Part shown: in pieces, positions 1-11,598 of the stretch
Layout of the letters: each line of letters begins with the position of its first letter
Position numbering within the stretch: the stretch's first letter is position 1
Source of the DNA: Mangifera indica
Lineage: Eukaryota > Streptophyta > Magnoliopsida > Sapindales > Anacardiaceae
Direction of reading: 5' to 3'
DNA length: 64,000 nucleotides
Assembly: GCF_011075055.1 (NCBI RefSeq)
Contig: NW_025401107.1
Span: forward strand, 372,001-436,000
Made by a program: the position numbers and the translations under genes
Notes under the pieces: model-generated
The model's input: only the letters and a program-made list of their open reading frames with translations
What the model was told of the DNA's origin: nothing
The model's database searches: none

Positions 1-212
1 AAATTGGCATAAATCTATGTTGTATTTGAGCTCCTTTTGCGATTCTTATGATGTTGCTTTGCTGGGCCTTGTGGAGCTGGATGACTATTTTAAAGAGTTT
101 ATTGAGGAAGAAGCAGCAGTTTACCTAAAAGAAATTCTTTTCATGGAATTTTCTATTGCCCATGTTGACTTTACAATTTTCCTAGTGAGAACAGACAAAG
201 GGTTACAAAATG
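1..212 (+). CDS. Putative partial coding exon of an unrecognised gene (left edge)
   Basis: An open frame enters near the left edge and reads through an acidic, helix-prone stretch (LVELDDYFKEFIEEEAAVYL) before a stop at 227-229. A plausible splice donor (AATG/GTAACC) lies at 212/213, so the coding part probably ends at 212 and the last codons are intron. Composition looks like real protein, with few low-complexity runs. I do not recognise the family. It is most likely an internal exon close to the 3' end of a gene that starts outside the window. Its phase (1) does not join directly to the next exon-like piece at 627, so an unseen small exon may lie between them, or one of the two pieces is wrong. 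Confidence 0.4.
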
Positions 213-626
213 GTAACCTAACTTCTTGATAGGCTAGGGGTATTGAGAATTTCTATCATTTTGCTGTTTTTCCTTCTTAGTCACGATTTTTAACTTACAA
301 AGCTAGATAACTTAGCAGAATAATAAGTTCTTTACCAATTAGTTGTTCATCAGCAAATACACGTCTCTGTTACATATATTGTGAAAAGAGAAATATTTCC
401 ATCCCCCTAAGATTTGGGGCTGTAAGAAGCATATGCTAGCACATCATATTCATATAATTTGAATTTTTTTTAGAAAAGTTTTCATAGAATTATTAATCAT
501 TTGCTTTGGTTAATATTTAGGTTGGTATTGGCAGTGTATCCCTCCGTTTAAATGTATCTTTGAATAAGTGGAATATTAAGATGTATCCACTTCTTATTAT
601 GACCTTTCGATATCTTATGATTCCAG

Positions 627-743
627 GATGTAGAGCAGCTATTGAATTTCATTGGTGTAAAGAGTTTAGGACCACGCCACGTTCTGGCTAATTTAAAGGA
701 GCTGTTAAGGACCATACAGTCTGCAGAATATATAGATACATGA
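627..743 (+). CDS. Putative last coding exon of the same unrecognised gene
   Basis: A frame of 38 codons plus TGA begins directly after a good acceptor (TATGATTCCAG/GATG). It reads [18 protein letters not shown] followed by [19 protein letters not shown] and the stop. The sequence is amphipathic and protein-like, typical of a helical C-terminus, but I cannot name the family. A second frame over the same bases is also open for part of its length (ending at a TAA near 691), so the assignment is not certain. Downstream sequence (744 on) becomes AT-rich and non-coding, which fits a 3'UTR. Confidence 0.4.
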   Translation, partial: DVEQLLNFIGVKSLGPRHVLANLKELLRTIQSAEYIDT

Positions 744-1530
744 TACAATCAACTGGTATTGACTATTAAGTTAGCAATCTCTCTGTAAATGTTGTACTCT
801 AACATAGGTGCAAATTTTTTCATGAGCACCTCCAATACAGCAAAATTTTCCATCCATCAAGGTCTGAGTTTAGCAAATCTTTGTCATTAGCAATTCTTTC
901 CTTAAATTATGTAGTTTGATTTACTACCTAATTTTAGTGTTGTTCTTGTGAATCGCATGTTTGAAAATTTGCACTAAAATTATAATTCAGGACAGGCAAA
1001 TTGTGGTGTACACGTATGTACTGTATGCAATTTTTATTTATTTATTATCTCATTTCATGAACACAAAAATTCTCAAACTCTGTTGAATTCACACTGAATT
1101 CAAAACTAGTGCTAGATCTGATAACTCTGGTAGGCAAGATCATGGTGTTTAGGTGTATCGCCTAAATGTGGATGATAAACTGTGATTCATCATGAGTATA
1201 TTGATTATATAGAGAATAAATTTTGCAGACTCAAGGGGTCTCAGGTTTTCGAACTTCATTGTTGCCTATATGTAAATGTGACATTGATATCTCATTATTT
1301 TACGGACTGAGGCCATTTTTGCTTTGTGGACTGACTGGGAATGGGAATCTGTATTGGAAAGAAAAAATTACCAAGGAATAGAATGGGATTACATTGTTTG
1401 CGTGTAGTTGCCAATCTTGATGAAATCGAATAAATTTTATTTGGGGTACAACTGAAACTTAGAATTTAAAAAGGGGTAAATTGGACATTTTAATATCCCA
1501 TCATTGGTAATGGTAATGGATGACGTTATT
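744..1530. other. Non-coding stretch, probable 3'UTR then intergenic
   Basis: No convincing open frame on either strand. The first 200-300 bases may be 3'UTR of the gene ending at 743. Around 1330-1440 there are runs such as GGAATGGGAATCTG that recur in inverted form near 2540-2560, which suggests remnants of an older MITE into which the two elements at 1531-2432 were inserted. Confidence 0.4.
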
Positions 1531-2020
1531 CTAAGGGGTCGTTTGGTTATGGTTTTTAAATATTATCTTGGTAATCTATCTTTTATTCTTTTGTTTGGTT
1601 TGTCTGTAATAAAAGATTACAGTAATCTTCCATTACCAATACTGACGTGACAGGTAATATAGGTGGTAATCTGATTATCACCTTCACCTTAGGTATTTAA
1701 AGATTATCAAGGTAATCTTGTTTTTATTATAATTATATTAATATTTATTAATTTTTTGAGACAAAAATAAATTTATTTTTAATTAATATGACAAATAATA
1801 TAAAAAATATTTAAAAATAATTATATTCAAGGACATTTGAGTAAAATAATTTACTAGTAATATTTTATTACCTTTAACCAAACACAATAATTATTTATAC
1901 TTATCAAATTTTATCAAATATAGTAATCATTTATATCCAGTAATTTTTTAAGTAATCTCTCTTCAAGGTAATCTTTCTATTTTAGTAATAAAATATTACT
2001 CAAACCAAACGCCTTCTAAG
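1531..2020. mobile_element. AT-rich MITE, copy 1
   Basis: Inverted terminal sequences are visible: CTAAGGGGTCGTTTGGTT at 1531-1548 and AACCAAACGCCTTCTAAG at 2003-2020, which reads CTTAGAAGGCGTTTGGTT on the other strand. The 490-bp interior is very AT-rich with no coding capacity and repeated GTAATCTT / ATTACC motifs. This is the usual look of a non-autonomous DNA element. The superfamily cannot be fixed because the element abuts another copy and no clean target-site duplication is seen. Confidence 0.65.
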
Positions 2021-2432
2021 GGACATTTGGTTCAAGGGGTGCAAAAATTATTTTAGTAATATATCGTTTATTACTTACGTTACTTTGTTTAATTGTTAAG
2101 TAATGAAAGATTTTGATAATCTTCTATTATTGATGAAACAAAATTATCAAAGTAATTATAATTATAATTTTATATATTAATTTTTTAGGACAAAAATAAT
2201 TTTATTTTTAAATTAATATAATAAGTAATATAAAAAATATTTTAGAATCTATTTAAAAATATTTAAGTAAAATAATATTTTAATATTTTTTTATTTCTTT
2301 ATACCTATTAGTTTTTATTTAATTTTATAGAATATAATAATAATTTATAAACAGTAATTTCCTCAGTAATTTATTTTTAAAATAATTTTTATTCTTGATA
2401 ATAAAATATTATTTCAATTAAACCACCCCTAG
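2016..2432. mobile_element. AT-rich MITE, copy 2, abutting copy 1
   Basis: Left end CTAAGGGACATTTGGTTC at 2016 and right end TTAAACCACCCCTAG at 2418-2432 are inverted relatives of the ends of the element immediately to the left. Interior segments (for example the AGGACAAAAATAATTTTATT type) also match copy 1 in the same order, so the two are members of one family lying head to tail and sharing the boundary bases CTAAG. It is non-coding. Confidence 0.6.
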
Positions 2433-3105
2433 TATTTCAGGGAATGCCATTTCCCTGAATTTAATTCCTTATCCCACTATTACCAAGTAAACAGGGTTTA
2501 GAAGGAATTCCATTTTTTCCTTCAAAAGGATGACATTTCTATTCCCATATGCCATTCCTATGCTCAATCAAACATAATTAGATTTATGTTTAATAAATAA
2601 TGTCTCCCTTTAAATTAAAAGTTCAATGCCACGTTTGCTTGTGTTGAATGGGAGGGAATAAAAATCTTATTCCTTAATCCTTGTTTGGTTTATAAGAGAA
2701 TCATAAGGAATAAGAATCTAATGGTCTAAAAAAAGACTGGGATTCCTTCCAAATTATTTGGGAGGAACGGCCCATCATTACTAGTTTATGGGTGTTAAAA
2801 ATGCCTACTTAACCCTTCTTAAATTCTGATTTTCATGTTACCCATAAACCAAATTATTTAAGGGTAATAACCTTTTTAGAGGGGCATATACGATATTAAT
2901 CAACACTTCAAAGATTATACATATAACTATGAAAATAATATTACCAATTTTACCTTCATTCCTACCCTTATGTAAACTTTGATTGTTTTTTATCCTCATT
3001 TACAATTTAAGTTTAAATTCATTGAGAAATCATGAAAATTTACTGACAAATTTATCTTAACGTAAGCAAGCATTTAATGACGTTATTTCTTATTTTTTTG
3101 AGTAG
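2433..3105. repeat. Decayed MITE-like sequence, no gene
   Basis: Contains several GGAATxxGAAT / ATTCCxxATTCC words (2450-2580 and 2650-2770) of the kind found at the ends of Tourist/Stowaway-like elements, plus TGTTTGGTTTATAAG. I cannot set element borders. No coding potential is seen until the exon-like piece at 3106. Confidence 0.35.
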
Positions 3106-3240
3106 ACGAGAATTTACTTCTACTATAAATACAGTGATCCAGTGAGAAGCACAATTGATGGGGACAATTTTGGCAATTCAGCAGATGATTTGGAGTTGAT
3201 GGTAACAAAGCTTCCTGAGGACAGGCGTTGCAGCAAATGA
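3106..3240 (+). CDS. Isolated exon-like open frame of unknown origin
   Basis: After an acceptor-like TTTTTTTGAGTAG the frame reads TRIYFYYKYSDPVRSTIDGD, continues for 24 more residues (ending LPEDRRCSK), and stops at 3238-3240. The composition, with mixed charged and polar residues and no simple repeats, is like a real protein, and the base composition is less AT-rich than its surroundings. No partner exon was found nearby, so it may be a captured or orphan gene fragment, or the last exon of a gene whose other exons I failed to see. Family not recognised. Confidence 0.3.
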   Translation, partial: TRIYFYYKYSDPVRSTIDGDNFGNSADDLELMVTKLPEDRRCSK

Positions 3241-4685
3241 GCGTAAGGCGACCACAATTCTGTTAAGGGGATCTTCTGTGTATATAAGCAAAGTTAGTGG
3301 GGAATAGTAGGCAGAGAAGAATATTATCAATTTCACTGTATTTGGTTTCTTGGTGAAAACATTTTGGAGAGAGCTGGGTCTCGAAATCCGGCAGTTGTTT
3401 GGCTCTTTTGATTTCTATTTTTGTTCAGTTACAATCATGAATGCAATATGTCGTCTTCTTTTTCATTTCTGTGTTAGTGTTTGTGGCTGTTGAGATTATT
3501 GAAACTATAAGGGTGAATCCATTGCCAGTTGCTCATTATCTTCTCCCATTCTGTCATTTGCATCGCTGAGGAGAATAGCCAATTTCTGGAACCGCTGTAG
3601 GGAACTGTTGGAACCCGACAAGATCATAAATGCTAAAAATTGAATCTAAAAATTGAATAAATAAATTGTTTTACGATTCAAGATAATTATGACGTTAAAT
3701 GTCTTATAGCATTAGCTAGAAAAGTGAACAAATGACACCCCTTTACGTGATGACCAATTGTAAAAAAAGATGGGAAATTTTTTAAGAAAAGGGTTCTAAA
3801 GAACAACAGATAAATGGGCCTTCACTTTAGTGAAAGACAATCACTATTGTACAACATTTCCAGTTAATGCGAAAATGGCATAATTGTAGTGTGACCCAAA
3901 GAAGGTGGTCATTGTCCCGATCAAAATGAAGAGGAAAGGTGCAATGTGAATATTGATATTGATTTAAAAGTTTTTTAGCAAGTTCTCAACATATAATTAT
4001 TATCAACTGCTAAGTAATGAGTTCATGGATAAAAGAATAAAGTCTTAACTTGGGATGCATTTGATTGTGGAGCGAAGATGGATGATATTTTGATGAAAAA
4101 TCCAAAGTTTGATGGCACAATTTGCATTGAAACTAGTCCACATAAAGTAAGTATGTAATGAAGTACAGGAAATGAATCTAGTGGAACACATGAAGGTATA
4201 ATTTATCACAATGCTACTTTAGTAAATGTGCATGTCACTATTCCTAACTCAATGCATTGGTTTTTGTCTTATTCAAGCCTTCCTTATGCAAGTATTGGTG
4301 GTGGTTCTATATGATGCAAGAAGGGTTTCAAAGGACATGATATATTTTATGACAAGGTTGTGCTACAACATGCATTTCGAAGACATGTCTAAGAGAGTAG
4401 GTTCTAGTACAAAGTTTTACAGTCAACAAAGTCTTAGTGAGAGATCAAATGTTTGTATGAGCAATAACAATGGTGGGCATAAGCGACAAGGATTGAGGGT
4501 TATGACTTTTTCCAATTATGTTGTTTAGATAATAATCGCACTTCTCCTTGAGATCAAATAATGCCTTGTTATAGACAAATGAGGTGCTTGTGCATTAAGA
4601 CAAGTGAAAAAGAAAGTTTATCATGGTTACCTGTATTTATAGGTTGAAAGAAATCACCATCAATATTACAAACATATATAATTTT
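3241..4685. other. Intergenic, no supported gene
   Basis: A TATA-like GTGTATATAAGCAAAG occurs at about 3279-3294, but no convincing coding sequence follows. The longest frame (4226-4528, 100 codons) has no recognisable motif and a transposon-like base composition, so I do not call it a gene. Confidence 0.4.
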
Positions 4686-4689
4686 GATA

Positions 4690-5240
4690 TTTTATGCAAC
4701 ATCCTTGGTCCAATAGTCCAACAAACCTTCAAGATATTATCCATTTTGGACACATAGTTCATTTTGATTTTGCTTTTGGGCTTTGCAACCCAAATTTTAT
4801 TTTGACAGTTTAAAAAACTCATAGACTATTTAACCAGTTTTATCTTAGCATCATCAAGCGATGTGGGATGCACACACATACCCAACATCTCTTTTGTGTT
4901 TTACTGATATAGGATTTACTTTTATAATCACCACCTTATAGGACACAATGTTCTCACTGAGGTTTACCCCACAATCGCTCAAAAGGATACATGAAGTGGC
5001 TCTGATACCATTTGTAATATCTCACTCCAATAACCCAACTCGCTATCAAAATATTATCCATTCTGGACATATAGTCTATTTATGATTTTGCTTATGGGTT
5101 TTATAATCCAAGACACATTTTGATAGTTTTTTAAGAGTTCAAAAACTATTTAACCAGTTTCATCTTAGCATCCTCAAGAGATGTGGAATGCACACACATT
5201 TCCAACATTTCTTTAGTGCCTTGTTGATATGAAATTTGTC
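4690..5240 (-). mobile_element. TRIM-like miniature retrotransposon with two ~220-bp LTRs
   Basis: Two direct repeats, about 4725-4925 and 5045-5235, share long stretches such as AACCAGTTT(C/T)ATCTTAGCATC and a TGTGG(G/A)ATGCACACACAT block. Between them, at 4999-5010, lies GCTCTGATACCA, which on the minus strand is TGGTATCAGAGC, the exact initiator-methionine tRNA primer site of plant LTR elements. It sits directly after the right-hand repeat when read on the minus strand. The internal part is under 100 bp and has no gag or pol. This matches the TRIM class of small non-autonomous LTR elements; it is old, judging by the divergence of the two LTRs. Confidence 0.65.
4999..5010 (-). other. Primer binding site of the TRIM (tRNA-iMet type)
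   Basis: TGGTATCAGAGC on the minus strand, complementary to the 3' end of initiator tRNA-Met, one or two bases inside the right-hand LTR (LTR end reads ATTACAAA). Confidence 0.7.
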
Positions 5241-5499
5241 TAAGGGTCTCACATTTCACACATATAAGTTGTTAATAGATGTTCTAGAGTCAATAATTTT
5301 GGTTGATATATTTGTATTATGTGTCAAGTATCATGTTTATAATTAATAAAATATAAATTCTTCAACATGGTATTGCATGTGTAGTATGTAAAAGATGAAT
5401 ATTTTTAGAATGGTAGAACTCTGATGAAGGGATCAATATGTATTTTGATAGTGAAAAACTCTGTGTGCACATATGGTAGCCAATCTAGAAATTTTTAGG

Positions 5500-6582
5500 G
5501 AGAAATTGTTAGCTTTTAAAATTTATGTGAGATATGGGAATAAATTATTCTTTTTAAAATAAATATCAAAATAACGATTTTACCCTCAACAATATCAAAA
5601 AAATTTAATAGGTAGTTAGCTGTTTGGGTTTTTTAAAGTTAATAAGTGAAAATTTGGGAAAATAGTAATCTTTGGATGGGAATAAGTCTAATGGATGATG
5701 GATTGTTTGTTTGTCATGAATCTATTTACTGCCTACATGACAACGAACATATGGGTTACATACAAAAGAAGTTGATCGCAAAATCTAAAAACTTTGAGTT
5801 GAATAGTGTGAATTGCATCCATATTTTAGGATGCCATTTTTGAGCTTTATAAGGATAATGTACCTAAGTGAGATGTTGTCTCATTTTAGAGACCAAATTA
5901 TTATAACCTATAATTGAATGGACAAAAGTGATAATAATGAGAGTTGACCTTATTTAAAGTGGATATGGATGATTTATATATTGGATAAGTGTTAGATCAC
6001 TATAATAGATGTTTTAGTCATTGGAACAATTGTTCTTTATCTATAGTTAACCTTATCCATGTGTATTTATTATTCATTATTATAGACAACTTTAACATTG
6101 TTGGAATAATCGTTTCATACCTTGGAATGGTCGTTTTGATGAGTTGATGTACAACTGTTTTAGTTGGATTGCTACTAGAATGGTCATTTTGTTGTGTGTA
6201 TATAACCACATTTTATGCAACTTTTTGAGAATTGTTTACACAATTAAACACTCACACTACATACTATTCACTTCAAAAAGAGTTCTAATAGACCTTTTAA
6301 GCCACTCATTACTTCTTCTTGCTTCATGTTCCTTGTGGATTACCCTTTATTATTTGGATTGGTTAGAGATAGGCTACTTGGATTTAAGTTTAAAGTGAAG
6401 GAGCCTTTACCCAAGTGTGTTTATAAGACAACTTATGGTTTTTATTATGCATATGATGTTGAATAATCTGGTCTTGTGGTAGTCTATGATTGAATGTTAC
6501 AATTAAAATTTTAAAATACATTACATTTGTTATATTATGACATTTTAAGTTTCTATGTGTTTCCCAATAATGGTATCATAGC
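5500..6582 (+). mobile_element. Probable copia-type LTR with adjacent primer site
   Basis: TGGTATCATAGC at 6571-6582 differs by one base from the canonical iMet primer site and follows a CCCAATAA end, so the sequence upstream should be a 5' LTR. A plausible LTR start is TGTTAGCTTTTAAAATTTAT near 5508. The segment 5740-5930 shares words with the repeat family at 34800-35000 (ACAAAAG(A/G)AGTTGATC and GACCAAATT(A/G)T), which supports retroelement origin. No gag-pol follows, so this is a solo or internally deleted copy. The left border is an estimate. Confidence 0.45.
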
Positions 6583-7690
6583 CCATTTATTAGGTATAAT
6601 ATTAATAAATATGATATTTTGTGTTTTGGATATGTTTGAATAACAATGCATATATTATATATATCGTTTGCGATTAAACGTTAAAAAATTAAAATGACTG
6701 ATAATATATTATAACATTTGATATCTTAGAATTTTTAAATATTTACTATAATTATTGAGTTTTGAATTCTCTATATTTGTGATTTAGAATTGTTGATTGT
6801 GTTGTGGTGTAATAATTCGACTGATAATCATAGATTTTACTTTGTCATGCAAAATTGCTTCTAGCTTGTATTGTCATGCCAGTTGGAATCCATAGTTAGG
6901 ATGAGACAAGACATTCACCTTTTTTCATCTCGTTTCAAAAATTGATATGTTAAAAATTGAGTTTCTAGCTTCATTGTTTCATAATAATAATTTGGATTTC
7001 TTGACAGAATGATCATTCTTATGCGCGGAAAGCCTGTTCTCTATGCAAAATGCCCATTTTGGATTGTGGAACATCTATTCTACATGAAGGAATAACCATT
7101 CTACTTATTACGAATGATAGTTTCACATTGGAATAACTGTTCCACTATTTGAATGCTTGTTCCAAGGTTGACTTTCAACCTTATTCATATTGACGCGTAA
7201 CAAAGATTAAACTAAAACATTTGAGACCTTTAGGGTCTCATACAATTCTACAAAATTAGAGGGTGTAAAAGATAATTTTAGCAAATTGGTAAGTAATTTA
7301 AATTTTAATTGCTTGTATGCTATATGCCATGATTGGTTAAATATGCATGATGCTTGATACATTAACCTTAGAGTAATGGATGCGTGTGTTGTTTTTCAAA
7401 TTTTGGAAATAAATGCCTGTAAAGTTTAAAAAAAAGACTTGTGTGTCTTATGTTTCTCTAATATTCTAAAAGTACATTCTCTTCTCACCTTGTTCCCTTC
7501 AAATGTAACTTGAGATTTTTTTTATTTTGTTGATGTAAAATTATAATACTTTATTATTATTGCAATGAAATGTAAGTAAAAGAATTTTAATGTACTTTAA
7601 TATAAAGCAAAGAATATACAACACTCTTGAAATCATGAAGACTTGAAGAACAAGACCCCTAGGTTATCTTACTGACCACTTTGGGCTTAA
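6583..7690. other. Non-coding, retroelement-like debris
   Basis: No supported gene. Short GAATGATCATTC / GGAATAACTGTTCC type words recur here (7010-7160) and at 6085-6135, suggesting it derives from the same decayed LTR element. Confidence 0.3.
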
Positions 7691-7699
7691 GGGACTTAA

Positions 7700-7930
7700 C
7701 TTTAGTTAGGTCATGTATTAGCACATTTACTTGTCTATTTAGAATTGATGTTATGTTTAATTTATCAATGGAAATATGTGCCCAAATAATGAGTACAAAC
7801 TTAAGTACAAATGATGAAATGTGACGATGTGATTGAGTGATTTTGAAATAAAGATAAGTAACACCTAATAACATGATGATATATCATCATTGCATCCAAG
7901 TTTATACCCATTACTTTTGCACATAGTGTA
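7700..7930. repeat. MITE family M, copy 1
   Basis: Shares a diagnostic core with the segments at 12215-12420 and 19150-19340: a GATTGA(A/G)TGATTTTGAA-type word followed by an ACCTAATAA-type word and an ATCATCATTG region, flanked by TACAA/TTGTA inverted words. Non-coding. Borders are approximate. Confidence 0.45.
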
Positions 7931-8285
7931 ACTCTTAATTTAATGCAACCTCAATCACTAAAGTATGCAAGATTAGAATTGATGAGAATGATATTTAACA
8001 GATCTCTCAATATGATACTAAGTTAAAAATAACCAAATGTCTTCCATCATTATGACTTTAATTAAGCCCTATTTTGTTGTAACCTTATTTGCCAAAGCAA
8101 ATGATATACTTTTATCAGGTGAAAATTTAAGTGTCCATAAGAGTTTTCCTTAATACTGATGGGTTCAACTTAATTGACTATAGAATTTGTTCAACAAAAC
8201 ATGGGCAAATTATGTTTGAATGAGTGCTCTAAAGCCAACTGTCAAGACTATTTTTGTAATTTCATTCGAACATTGTATCATATTT

Positions 8286-8306
8286 TAATAATAATAATAA
8301 TAATAA
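8286..8306. repeat. (TAA)n microsatellite
   Basis: About seven uninterrupted AAT/TAA units. Confidence 0.9.
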
Positions 8307-8379
8307 AAATTGGCATTTCTTCATCTATTTCTACATGTGTATGCATGTATATATGTATAATGAAGTTCTTAGATTAGTG

Positions 8380-9150
8380 GAACCATGACAATTAGATCAA
8401 CGAGTAGCTTGATCATAAGGACCTTATGAGCATGTATAGTGGCTAATCTAGAAACATTTGTAGCCTTTAATGTATCCCAACTAAGGAAAAAAATAATTTG
8501 GTAAGACTATTATCGTGTTGAATGACTTCACTGAAAAATAGTGATAGATCTCATGTGTCATGATTGTTTGTGTTAACATGGTGTAACACATAAGTGCATG
8601 TCGACTATGTGTTCACTTGATTGACACGTTAGAGGATTTCACATAAATGATAACCACAATTCATTTGGAACAAATCTTATAATGAACGGTGGTGCATGTG
8701 ATTCTCAAACTTGAGATCACTAAAATATCTCATGTATCAATCAACTTAGTTTGACACCAACTTAACATAACCTTCTTGTTAAGTTTATCAATACGTAGTT
8801 ATTGGTTATATTGAGAAATGTATCAGGTCTATGGTGGATTGATATAAGATTCATGCTTTCATGTATGGTAGAAAATATCTCATGATAGTATTTCACACAT
8901 GACTATGACCAATTAATTTATGACCACAATAGGATTGGGTCGGTGCCTAAGTCCAATAATATATAGTTATTACTTTGAAATTCAAATCATGAAGTTAATA
9001 GGATATGAGGTAGACATTACTTTTATAACTCAACCTTGATGATATATTAGTACGATGAAAGGATTTGATTGCATGGTAATTGTGTAACATCCACAAAAAG
9101 GCATTCTACGTAAGATAAGCAAGTTAGTGCTTTCCTTTGGCTAAAAAAGG
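8380..9150 (+). repeat. Retroelement family X, copy 1 (plus orientation)
   Basis: Matches, in order, segments at 30420-30720, 32580-32920 and 34000-34700, and inverted at 31740-32560. Landmarks are CACATAAATGATAA (8641), AAACTTGAGATCAC (8708), a TTTGACACCAAC word, GACTATGACCAATTAATTTATG (8903, the last residues vary) and GGATTTGATTGCATGGTAA. The segment has no protein-coding signal and behaves like the LTR or untranslated leader of a multi-copy LTR element. Confidence 0.55.
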
Positions 9151-9282
9151 TTGCCTATTGTTTAGTTTGTTAGAATTCGATTATAGTTCATGTTGTTTAT
9201 GATATCTTAAAAGTGTCGATGGTCATGTTATTGATTATACGCATGTTGATATGACTGATTATTGTGTGAGATATTATGTATA

Positions 9283-9286
<4 letters not shown>

Positions 9287-9329
<43 letters not shown>
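9287..9329. repeat. (TG)n microsatellite
   Basis: About 21 perfect TG dinucleotides. Open frames crossing it on the minus strand are artefacts of the repeat. Confidence 0.95.
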
Positions 9330-9337
<8 letters not shown>

Positions 9338-9519
9338 TCGAGATGAACATGGTAGATTGATGATGATAATAATATGATATGAATTATTATATATGTACAA
9401 GTGTTTACAATTAGAGGAATGTGAATATTATCATTTAGAGACGTGCTAGGATCGCTTGTAACTAAATAAATTATTGGGAGTTTGTCAGAACAAGTCGAAA
9501 TCCATAGATTTGCAATCAC

Positions 9520-10900
9520 CTGATCATGATACATGACTGTGTATGACATCATACATGCTCATGTATCTTTACACAAATTAGGAAAATATGTCTTTTGCGT
9601 GATAGTTATGAGAAATCTTATACATAATGGTGTGGTATAAGACATACGCTTGTGTGTGACTTTCCAAAAATAGACGTCATGCTTAAATAAATGAACATGA
9701 GGGTGCACCTTAGGCACACACCCATGTATTTAGTTAAAAAATCATTTTACCCTTAGGCTAAGCGCAAGGAAAGGAAAGAAGAAAGAAAAAGAATAAAAGA
9801 TCGTAGTAAGAAAGACGAGGTAGTTAGAGATAAAGGAAGTGCCAAACTATATGGAAGATGACATAGACCTTATACAAGTCAGATCTAAGTTAAAATTTAG
9901 AAAAATTAAAGAAAATGATACATATTTAGATAGCCACCAGCTATGTGCGAAAGTAGCAATGTATGTGAAAGTAATAAAGCTTGATACACATAAGATACAT
10001 CATGCACTTGACGTTAAGTCGCATTAGTCACTAGTTCAATTTAGTTCAAGTGTGTATGGTAAGGGATTGTGACTTTTTAGATAGTTTCTTACGGGGTTAA
10101 TGAGATGCATCACATATCTAGATAGCCACTAGCTAGATAGCCACCAGCTATGTGCGAAAGTAGCGATGTATGTGAAAGTAATAAAGCTTGATACACATAA
10201 GATACATCATGCACTTGACGCTAAGACGTATTAGTCACTAGTTCAATTTAGTTCAAGTGTGTATGGTAAGGGATTGTGACTTTTCAAATAATTCCTCACG
10301 GGGTTAACGAGATACATCACATATGTACCTATGGTAGAGGCCATCCCAGAATGGTTTATATAGAAATCTCATAGCTAGCATATGTGATAAGGGAGAAACT
10401 GTGACCAAATTTTTTTGTGTGACTAAGGTATCACAGTTGGTTAGCCTAATAAGTTGTATGACATGTGCACAAGACATGACAGTAATAGACACACAATATG
10501 TCATATGTTTTCACTAGGGTATCAGATATGTCAAGTTCAACTTAGACATTAGTAACCTATGTGGATGACCTATGTTAGGGCACGATGGTGCCGAGTTGTG
10601 ACCACATCAAGGTTCATAAATAAAACGTAAGATTTATTAACTTTATGTATTATTTAAGGTGCCAAGAGGTTATCGACTTATTAAGTGTTTTCACTCACAC
10701 ATTATTTTTTATTGTTTTATAGGCATAAGTGAGTAGTAAGACAAGTAGGGAGTTAGTGATCTAGACAAGCAACTATATAAGAACGAGGGGCAAAATTATC
10801 CTTTCACATATTTCTCTACATTTATGTATTTTGTCATACAATTACATTTTTTATGAGTAATTATGCATAATAACTATTTAGATTCGGATTTTAGACATTT
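9520..10900 (+). mobile_element. Partial LTR of the gypsy family seen again at 25-49 kb
   Basis: Collinear with the LTR at 43420-45615: GTGGTATAAGACA, then a TTTTCCAAAA word, CCCTTAGGCTA near 9752, then TAGCCACCAGCTATGTGCG, CATCATGCACTTGA, AGTTCAATTTAGTTCA, GTATCACAGTTGGTTAGCCTAATAAG and the AGGCATAAGTGAGTAGTAAG tail near 10720. Both ends are missing (no TGTAACACC start and no GTGTTACA end), so this is a truncated solo-LTR relic with an internal duplication. Confidence 0.65.
9931..10323 (+). repeat. 207-bp tandem duplication inside the LTR relic
   Basis: Unit 1 begins at 9931 and unit 2 at 10138, both with TAGCCACCAGCTATGTGCGA. About 190 bases of each unit are nearly identical (for example ATGTATGTGAAAGTAATAAAG in both), and far more alike than the LTR is to its family members. 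The duplication is therefore younger than the LTR insertion. Confidence 0.9.
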
Positions 10901-11598
10901 TTAATAAATAAGGTATTTCAGTAAATATAAGAATGAAAAAAAATGGTATGACAATTATATGGGTATGACACAATAAATGGTGAAAAGTATGCTTGCAGAG
11001 TATAAAATCCTCTCTGAATATTATGAAAAATGTTTCATCAACCACACGAACTTTATCCCTTCTTGAGCAAGGTAAATATGAGGAAAAACAAAGAAAGAAG
11101 CTATCATATGATCTAAGGCTCCTAAATTAATGATCTAAGAATTAAAATATGCTTTAGATAAAACACATTAGGAAAAGATGAGAGAACCTTTTTGGTAGAA
11201 TTAGAGAAAGGATCTTAGGAGGTTCACTAAACCTTGATTTTGCTTATGATTAGTTAAAGAATAAGGAATTCTTCATTTGATGGAGCAAAAAAGGCTTACA
11301 TGATCATCAATCCTTTGTCTAACCAATGTACCCTCTATTGTGTTTGACATAATCACAAAGATTCTAGAAATCGGTAATGTATGGACACAATTTTGTGGTT
11401 AAGGGGGCTCCTAAAAAAGGACCTCTCTTTTTTTAAATAGCAAACCAAGCTCTCGATTTTTCTTCTTTTTTAAATACCAGAGTCTCCTTTAAGAACCAAC
11501 ACTAAAATTTCTCTTTTTCTTGATTCAATGATTAGAAAGAGAGAAAAGTAGTTCCACCAGTGAAGGATTTTGGCTTTATAGGGTTTCATAAGGATATT
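10901..11598. other. Intergenic, nothing recognised
   Basis: AT-rich, with no supported coding frame or RNA gene on either strand. Confidence 0.4.

Noticed and set aside
4226..4528. 100-codon open frame
   Set aside because: No motif, no splice context, transposon-like surroundings; likely chance.
9197..9552. Minus-strand frames with poly-(His-Thr) tracts
   Set aside because: Produced by translating the (TG)n microsatellite.
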